From NCBI GenBank assembly GCA_014529385.2, contig CM043966.1, forward strand, positions 38,677,037 through 38,741,036: a DNA stretch of 64,000 bases, written 5' to 3'. The notes below the pieces were generated by a model. That model did not search any database. It saw nothing but the letters and a program-made list of their open reading frames with translations, and was not told where the DNA came from. Numbering within the stretch: position 1 is the first letter of the stretch; each line of letters begins with the position of its first letter. The DNA comes from Adiantum capillus-veneris (Eukaryota > Streptophyta > Polypodiopsida > Polypodiales > Pteridaceae). Positions 57,868 to 64,000 of the stretch are shown piece after piece. Both the position numbers and the translations under genes were made by a program.

Positions 57868-59687
57868 GGGGAGCGAGAGAACAGATGCTGCCGCAGCAGC
57901 AAGACGGGCTATCTTTGAGGCTGGCTTGGATGGGGAGTAATCCGCATCCGAGCGTCCTCTAGATAGGCGAGACTGCAATGAGTGCCTGGCCCAAGACCAA
58001 GCAGAACGAGCCGTGCGTAAAGCAACCTCCTCTGTCCAGGAGTCCTCATGAATGTATACATAGCAAGGCAAACATTGCGTATCAGCAGAAAAGTACACCA
58101 TAATGTGCCTACATCCTGCTGAGTATGGGGGTGTCACCGCAAACTTGGCCAGTGGCCACAAAGTCTGCAGCAAATTTGTAACTCCAAGTTCTCCCATGTG
58201 GTGAGAGAACTCGAGAACCTGTGTATGCAACCATCCCACCACTGAGTCGAGGGACCATTCTGTCTCGGTCCTCCCACAGAGGGGGAAGGAGAAACCAACT
58301 GCTGAGTCCAAGGCCTTTGTTCCCCTAGCGGGGAGGAACAAAGCGTGGACCCTGAAGCAGGCTGCCTCGTGGTCTGCTGCGGAATCGCCGAGGAAGCGAG
58401 TGAACCCGTAGTCGAAGAAATCCTAGCGGCGTCGAAGGTCAATGCTCATCAAACCACGAGGGATAGCTGCAAGGGAAGATGTCTGAATCTGCAGAGGGGG
58501 CCGCAAGAAAGGCTGACCCTCTCTCGCTAGGCGACTCATGGAAAAGGCGCTGCCAAGAGATCTCCTAGCCGCCGGCGAGGGACCAGTCTCCTGAGTCCAC
58601 TGTGGTACTGGAGCAGGAGGAGGGGGAGAAGGAGCTGGGGGGGCGGAGGAGAAGAGAAGCGGGGTGGGGCGATAGAGACAGGGGGGCGAGGAGGGGAGTA
58701 TGCGGGAGCAGAGGGCGGGGGAGGGGATGAGGAGGAGGAGGGGAAATCTGAAGGAGGGGTGGCTGGCGAGGGTGAACCTGAGGTGGAGGCTGGCGTAGGG
58801 GGCTCCTCCTGCTCAAGAGGACCAAAGCGGTTCCCCGTGGGAACCCACTACTGTTGAGTAGGCACCTGAGGGCCACTCTGAGTGCTAGGCTGTCGCTGTA
58901 GCCCCTGGCGTCGATGGCCACGGGCCTGCTGCCACCCCTCCTCCACTGGAGCCCCAGGTTCAGAGGGTGGCTCTGAATCTGTGCGCTGTGCCGCTGGCTG
59001 TGGCTGCGGCCCTGGCTGCGGCCCAGCCTTGGCAGGCTGGGGCTGAGGCTGAGGTGCAAGTCGTGGTCTCCTCCGTGGACAGGCCTTCGCTAGGTGGCCC
59101 ATCTATCTGCAAATGAAGCACTGGTTCTCGAGACCCGAGTACTCCACACTCTGTCTAAACCAACCCCCACTCACCCGAGGCAGAAGGATGACCTTCGGGA
59201 GCGTGTGGGTATCTCTGACCAAAACTCAAACTGAAGGGATGCCAGCCGCCTTGGCAGCTACTGATGTTGTCGTACGAGGTGTCTCCAGGACAGTCCCGAT
59301 GGCGGAGCCAATCCTGGAGAGAAGTGGAAGGTACTCCCTTCGTAAACCCGGAAAGCAGACTGAGATGGGGATGTCTGCCTCCTCTACTAGCACATCCGAG
59401 GTCGGGTCAAAACCATGTCACCATTGTCGAAAGTGGGCGCGTGATGCTCGGATGGCCAGTGGACTCATAGCTATGACCTTGGAGGCCATCTCGGAATTCT
59501 CGAGCTCAATCTGTTAGTACCCCCGTCCGAGAATCTGGACATCCAAGATCTTGCCCACCTCTGCGAGAAGGCGGGCCTGGAGAAGGTCTTGTAGCTCTCC
59601 TCTACTAGGACGGGTGCCGAGAACCTTGCAAATGACAAAAGTCGCCTACAAGCGCTCTACCTCTGCGGCAAGGCTCGCTTGCTCCAT
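57868..59687 (-). pseudogene. LINE ORF1: nucleic-acid-binding protein
   Basis: Possible start MEQASLAAEVERL at 59687, then a stop. The next part reads FVICKVLGTRPSRGELQDLL, then LLAEVGKILDVQILGRGYYQ, then CFPGLRREYLPLLSRIGSAI, resembling the DUF4283 region of plant LINE ORF1. A zinc knuckle CFICR(stop)MGHLAKAC follows at about 59120-59080, then a Pro/Gln-rich tail (59050-58850) and proline-rich sequence in a shifted frame. A further open part, 58341-57870, leads to ORF2. Confidence 0.75.
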
Positions 59688-60038
59688 TAGGAAATTTCAG
59701 AGGTCATTTGGAGGGCCATATGAAGAGAGAGAAAAATAGAGCGCGTCCAATGAGCACGAAGACTACGTTACGTAGGAAAGTACGTGGAAAGACTCAAAAA
59801 ATAGGAAAATAGCATAAAACTTTCACGAATCTAGGATTGTAGCATCGTAATTTCCTTCCTTTTACCGAGCTTTTAGGTGCTTGCATGTGCTCCCACTTCT
59901 GATATTCTCTTATGGTCATTAACGTACTGGAGGGTGACCATTAAGCCCGCACAAGATATTGGAATTCTAAAACACTTTCCCTCCATTAGAATGCTTTCAA
60001 AGTGAATCTCCCTCCACTAAAGCTTTTCTCTGAGAGCT

Positions 60039-61459
60039 ATGGATTCCACGTCTTCTCGCCCAAGAAGCTCCAAGTGTTTACTGTCTCTCACACCAACAAC
60101 CAACAACTGCACTTTGCCTAGAAGGCCAAGTAGTAGCATATCCTCAATTACAATATCAACTTCAATAAGTGCAGAGAACCAATGGGTTGGACAAAGGATA
60201 AACAAAGGTTCATGGGTCCTCATGCAACCAAGAAGACCCAAGAGGTCTAGTGGTATCAACGTTTACCGCTCAGCATGGAAGGCCAGAGTGTTGGATTTCA
60301 AAGTTGAAATCGGCAAAAGATCTGTAAAGGAAGTTCTTGTTCAGCATGTGTTTACCCATCCAGAGGTGATAGAAAATGGTGGAAATGTATCAGATATACA
60401 TCAACCACGTTGCAATTGTAAGTACTCTTGACATGTGAACTTACTGATACTCTCATTATAACTTTTCTTATATATTTTGCAATGTTTCTCCCGCTTCTTA
60501 TGAGCAATGTCTCCATTCTTCACAGCTCAATTACATTAGATTTGTCATTTTTACTTATTGATACTCTTAGTTTAACTCTTCTTATATATATTGCAGATGT
60601 TTATCCCTCTTCTTATGAGCAATGGGAGCCTGTGGAGTGCATAATAGGCCTCTTCCATGTTGTTCATGCCCACATTGGTTCTCTACAGTACTCAGGGAGG
60701 AGCAGCAAAAGCCTGGCTGATGAGGGAATATTTTTTTATGACCACTTCTACCAACTCATCTCAGGGAATAAGAATGGCATGTTGGTGAAAGTGCCTCTAC
60801 CAACCGATTGGAACACTGTGGACTGGCCAGTTCCTGAGAAAACAATGGTGGAGGCAATGCGAAGTAAGCTCTACAAGGATATATAGAGGTCTCTACGTAG
60901 CTCTATTCCCACCAAACTGGTTAGAATTGCAAACTTTTGTCCTGTTGCACTCTTCATAGAGTTGTTTCATAGCTACAACATCCGTGTTACGAAAACTATG
61001 TTCATGTGCAAGTCATTTCAGTAGTCATCCTGTGACAAACTTCTTGACAGAGGATGGTATGTAAAGGAAGAGATTGGTTTACGGTGCGAGGTCGCGCTTG
61101 ATACTCTAGTTGTCAAGTACATGATTGCAAGCCAATCACTGTTACTCTCGTTTTGGTATATGCGATCACAAATGCTCAATGGTAAGTGCATTCCTATGGA
61201 CCAAGTTTCTGCAGGTTTGGAAGATAATCCTGCTGTGGATGTGGAAGTGATTGATAAAGAGCATGGACTACTGTTGGTGGTTACAATAAGGGAGTTATGC
61301 AGTCTTCAGCATTTGCGGCATGACATAATTGAAGAGTCAATGGACAGGGACCTATCAGATTTTTCCTTTTTTCTAGCTGGCCGTAAGGTGATGCGGCGAA
61401 GGGAAAAATATATTTTGTGCAAAGAGTTGGATGGTCAGGTTGAAGTAGTGTCAATGTAA
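60039..61459 (+). pseudogene. Two-exon gene of unknown function with two in-frame TAGs
   Basis: Exon 1, 60039-60417, starts MDSTSSRPRSSKCLLSL, is Ser-rich and then basic (KGSWVLMQPRRPKRSSGINV). It ends before a consensus GTAAGT donor (60418). Exon 2 begins at 60597 after TATATTGCAG and stays in one frame to the TGTAA stop at 61459: YPSSYEQWEPVECIIGLFHV, then EGIFFYDHFYQLISGNKNGM, then VRIANFCPVALFIELF, then FFLAGRKVMRRREKYILCKE. The joined frame is 413 codons with only two interruptions, TAG at 60884 and TAG at 61022, and no frameshift. I recognise no domain. It could be a recent pseudogene or an assembly or allelic variant. It converges on the phosphatase-like exon. Confidence 0.6.
60430..60640 (+). 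repeat. Duplicated intron-exon boundary
   Basis: TTACTGATACTCTCATTATA...TATTTTGCAATGTTTCTCCC (60438-60490) is repeated as TTATTGATACTCTTAGTTTA...TATATTGCAGATGTTTATCC (60553-60609), each followed by TTCTTATGAGCAATG. The first copy has GCAATG where the second has the working GCAG|ATG, so only the second keeps the 3' splice site. Confidence 0.75.
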
Positions 61460-61582
61460 CAGATATTCTTGTGAACCCAAGTGTATACAAATGACTTTCA
61501 ATACATGAAGTTTATTGAGCTCATTTGCCAATTGTGCCCTGTGAAAAAGTGTGCTTGAAATACATTTCTTTACCATGTCAAA

Positions 61583-61585
<3 letters not shown>

Positions 61586-61618
<33 letters not shown>
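61586..61618. repeat. (CT)n microsatellite
   Basis: About 16 CT units between the convergent genes. Confidence 0.95.
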
Positions 61619-61621
<3 letters not shown>

Positions 61622-61651
61622 GTTAGACAAGACAAAGACATGATAGAAGAG

Positions 61652-62215
61652 TCATCTTAATTCATTAGAAAGTACAAACTCGTCCGTGAACAATGGACTG
61701 AGATACAATTTCTGTAAGTATGGAATCAGAATGTCTTCAAGGTAAAAATCGAAGGAATGCCCCTCGAAAGAAGGTGGTGAGATAGTTGTTCCCGACGGAT
61801 TTAGTTCTCCCTTTTCAGGAGTATCATCAATCAGTAGTGTATTAGTTGCATCAAAGGGTACACCGATTTGGCTAAACGGTTTGTACAAAAGAGGTACGTG
61901 TGGTTTTTTAGGGTGGTAGTGGCCCTCAACGGTAACGCATTTTCTTTGATCATACAAAAAGGAAAAATCTGACGTGTGAGCGCCGTATACACTGCAAACT
62001 ATTGTAACTAGTGGCGACAAGTTTTGCCTTTCCATTGAAGACCATATGGCAACTCTGAAGCGCAGAAGAAGAAACTAAATAAATTCCTTGGTTCCTGGAC
62101 GAACTACGACTCGACAAGTTCCCATCCGAAACGTTTGCAAATCCTCAAAGGGTTCTGTGTCACGGAGAGGCACGCGCATCACCAGCAATCCATTGACGTC
62201 CAAGATAATCAACCT
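61652..62215 (-). pseudogene. FCP1/NIF-type HAD phosphatase domain exon
   Basis: After a CTTTCACAG acceptor, the exon from 62215 reads RLIILDVNGLLVM, then RVVVRPGTKEFI(stop)FLLLRFRVAI, then WSSMERQNLS, CVTVEGHYHPKKPHVPLLYK, TNTLLIDDTPEKGELNPSGT, and ends near 61652. This follows the FCP1-homology (NLI-interacting factor) order: DxxG(L/T)L nucleophile region, RPG..EFL, (I/V)WSS, a K.L region, LIDD.P...LNP. Such HAD-family domains remove phosphate from proteins, typically RNA polymerase II. Motif I reads DVNG rather than DxDx, as in a plant subgroup I recall with DLNG. One TAG at 62075 is the only break in 188 codons. The upstream exon is not identified; the C48 protease ORF ends about 110 bp upstream on the same strand. 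Confidence 0.75.
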
Positions 62216-62323
62216 CTGTGAAAGTTGACAAGTACATATAAGTAGTTAGAAGGTGAACATATTTTGCCATACTTGAATAGACATTACCGAAACAACCGTA
62301 TCTACAGGTAGCAAGGGTCCATA

Positions 62324-64000
62324 CTAGGTCTCTGTAGTGTTGATGTCGTTGTTGCTCTCCTCTGCTTTAGCTTCATCATTCACATCTTCATAGTCATCAT
62401 TCACATCTTCATCAGGGGTCTCCCCCATGGCTCTTTCTGCCTCATTCAAGGTTTCCTCCAAGGTATTTTCCTCTCCCTCGGTTGACCGGCTTGCCTCATA
62501 CATCCTTGCCTGATCCATATCAGTTTGCTCATCCCTAGGCTTGCTTTCCTCATCCATATCCTTTTGCTCATCTATAGGCCTGCTTTCCTCATCCATATCC
62601 TTTTGCTCATCTATAGGCCTGCTTTCCTCATCTTGGGTTTCATCCATAGGCTCTTTTGGCTCCTCCACTGGCTGACTTGGCTCTTTCATTGTCTCCTCTG
62701 GTTGTACAGTAGCACCTTCCATATGCTCATTTGACCTTTCCTCATCCTCGGCTCTTTCATCTTCTGCTGATATGACCCCCTCGGCCCGTTGTGATTCCAC
62801 TGTATCGGATGCAGGGGTTTGTCGTGGTGGCACATCATGTATTGTCATATCAATAGTGCGGTCATCCAAGCCGCTATCTTCAAGCTCTCTGGGGCTAGAC
62901 ATAGTAAGCAGGTGTTGTATTAAACTTACCCGGTATCTTTGCAAATAATCATATGTGTAGTTTTTTAAAGCACTCTACAAAATTGAAAGACCACATGGTG
63001 AGAATTCTTTTATAAACTAAACCAAAACTGACTGAATGCATTGCCAAATGGTTACCTTAGTCATGAAAGGTTTTAATGCAAAGTAGCTTTGCAGGATATA
63101 TTTTGCATGGAGAAGACATCTCCAGCCGCAAGAATTTCCATCGGTTTGATTTGGGACAGGTACATCTTTGATTGGGGCCTTGTATAGTTCATACCTTCCA
63201 CATAGCTTGCCATAGGCAAGCAACAACCTCTTTATACAACTGCACAAAGCAGCGTCAAGATGTTAGCATGAGGCTTCAAATTTACATGGATATTTATAAG
63301 AAACACTTTCTGATACAAAACACTTACAGCCTAATTTCAGGGTGGGTTCCTTTTATTGAATTGAACACCCACACTGCTGGTTGGTCAACATCAAGGCATA
63401 TGAGACTCCAGTGATGGTTGTTCTCATATGGAAAGATGATGACAGTAACTTCTAGCATAGCACAGTGGAGAAACCAACTCTCAAAGGTCCCAGATGGACT
63501 GTTATTTTGTCTAATAATCACTGACATTTGTGGATCAAGATGAAACACCTCTGTGTGGGTGTGCAGTGGGAGTTGACTTTTGATTAGGCTGCAGAGAGTT
63601 TACCTGAGTTAGCAAACCTATTATCTGAGTTTTCAAAGCTAGCAAGATAGTAACACTTACTTAAGACAAGCATAGATAATTGTGTCTGAAATCTGAGCAT
63701 CTGGATTCTGCAATAAATTAATGTCCACTTTTTCCAGAGCTAGCTTTCTGGCTCCATCTACAAATGATATCTCTGCAAGCAAACCATCCTTCATTGAAAG
63801 TAGAGTTTCTTGATTGCTTGCCTCTATGGACAGGGTCACATTGCATTTTGTTTGCCTCTGGGACTCCACTGCTACTTTTGCTTTCTCCTTAAGCTCTGCT
63901 TCCCTCATGTCTTCTGTTTGGCGAGCAATAGTCTCTACCCTTGCCCTTGTATTCACATCATGTGTGACATCTACAACTGTGAGTTGTGGCACTAGCTCAG
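62324..64000 (-). CDS. Ulp1/SENP-type (C48) cysteine protease gene, 5' end outside the window
   Basis: Four exons join in frame by eye: 64000-63661 (donor GTAAGT), 63588-63328 (acceptor TCTGCAG, donor GTAAGT), 63239-63056 (acceptor TTTGTGCAG, donor GTAACC) and 62974-62324 (acceptor TTTTGTAG, stop TAG). Exon 1 is charged and helical and leads into VDINLLQNPDAQISDTIIYA, the start of the Ulp1 fold. Exon 2 has NNHHWSLICLDVDQPAVWVF then NS; His is the catalytic base and Asn stands where Asp is usual. Exon 3 has PNQTDGNSCGWRC, with the oxyanion Gln and nucleophile Cys. The C-terminal exon is acidic, with three 13-residue repeats of the form EES(R/K)PxDEQxDMD (62640-62515). Such proteases process or remove SUMO-like modifiers, and relatives are also carried by plant transposons. 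No stop breaks the frame, so it may be functional. A good donor (CGGGTAAGT, about 62930) inside exon 4 could give a shorter form. Confidence 0.8.

Larger units (their letters stand above)
53381..59760 (-). mobile_element. L1-type LINE (non-LTR retrotransposon)
   Basis: About 6.4 kb. The 3' end is an A10 tail at 53381-53390 on the minus strand. ORF1 with a CCHC knuckle is followed by ORF2 with endonuclease, reverse transcriptase and a C-terminal zinc region, the plant L1 order. GC content is well above the flanking sequence. The 5' end is approximate, and no target-site duplication was found by eye. Confidence 0.9.

Noticed and set aside
60884-61024. Stops corrected by U-to-C RNA editing
   Set aside because: Ferns edit stop codons in organelle transcripts, but this gene has spliceosomal introns and nuclear surroundings, where such editing is not known. 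Decay or sequence error is simpler.

Overview
The window looks like nuclear DNA of a land plant, most likely a non-seed plant such as a fern. The evidence is spliceosomal introns in the only well-kept gene, plant-type Ty3/gypsy and Ty1/copia retrotransposons, a plant L1-type LINE, a decayed array of PPR repeats with the NALVDMYAKCG signature, and very many (GA/CT)n and (CA/GT)n tracts. The fern assignment is inference; nothing here fixes the species. About nine tenths of the window is transposon or transposon debris, and most reading frames carry stops.

Layout. 1-446 is the end of a long LTR (family A). 557-6978 holds remnants of an unusual mobile-element-like unit: a C-terminal piece of a transposase-like protein, then a 6.2-kb imperfect inverted repeat whose arms each carry a histone H3-like fragment and an unrecognised partner gene, around a 127-bp minisatellite. 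6982-14300 is a gypsy-A retrotransposon with a copia element and MITEs nested in it. 14300-21700 is a second copy of the H3-carrying unit: partner gene (+), H3-like gene (-), transposase-like gene (-), with a MITE inserted. 22400-28628 is a minus-strand gypsy-A element whose LTR holds a 1.34-kb element flanked by TTAA. 29185-32600 is the PPR pseudogene. 32758-41379 is a complete gypsy-B retrotransposon (minus strand) with both LTRs, a GTTTT target-site duplication and an extra ORF downstream of integrase. 42.2-42.8 kb is a probable dirigent-like pseudogene. 43-52 kb is largely non-coding and microsatellite-rich, with one copia gag-protease relic. 52.4-53.3 kb is the N-terminal half of a transposase-like gene, cut off by a LINE at 53.4-59.7 kb. 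60.0-64.0 kb is the least decayed part: an unrecognised two-exon gene (+) with two in-frame TAGs, an FCP1/NIF-type phosphatase exon (-) with one TAG, and a four-exon Ulp1/C48 cysteine protease gene (-) that runs off the window.

How the parts relate. The same order (transposase-like C-terminus, then H3-like histone fold, then the partner gene convergent to H3) occurs at 0.56-2.8 kb and, mirrored, at 21.7-15.8 kb. That repeated synteny suggests one large transposon family that carries a histone-fold gene and a gene of unknown function. This is the most interesting signal in the window. In gypsy-B and the LINE, the disabling changes are mainly of the type expected from C-to-T decay of methylated DNA.
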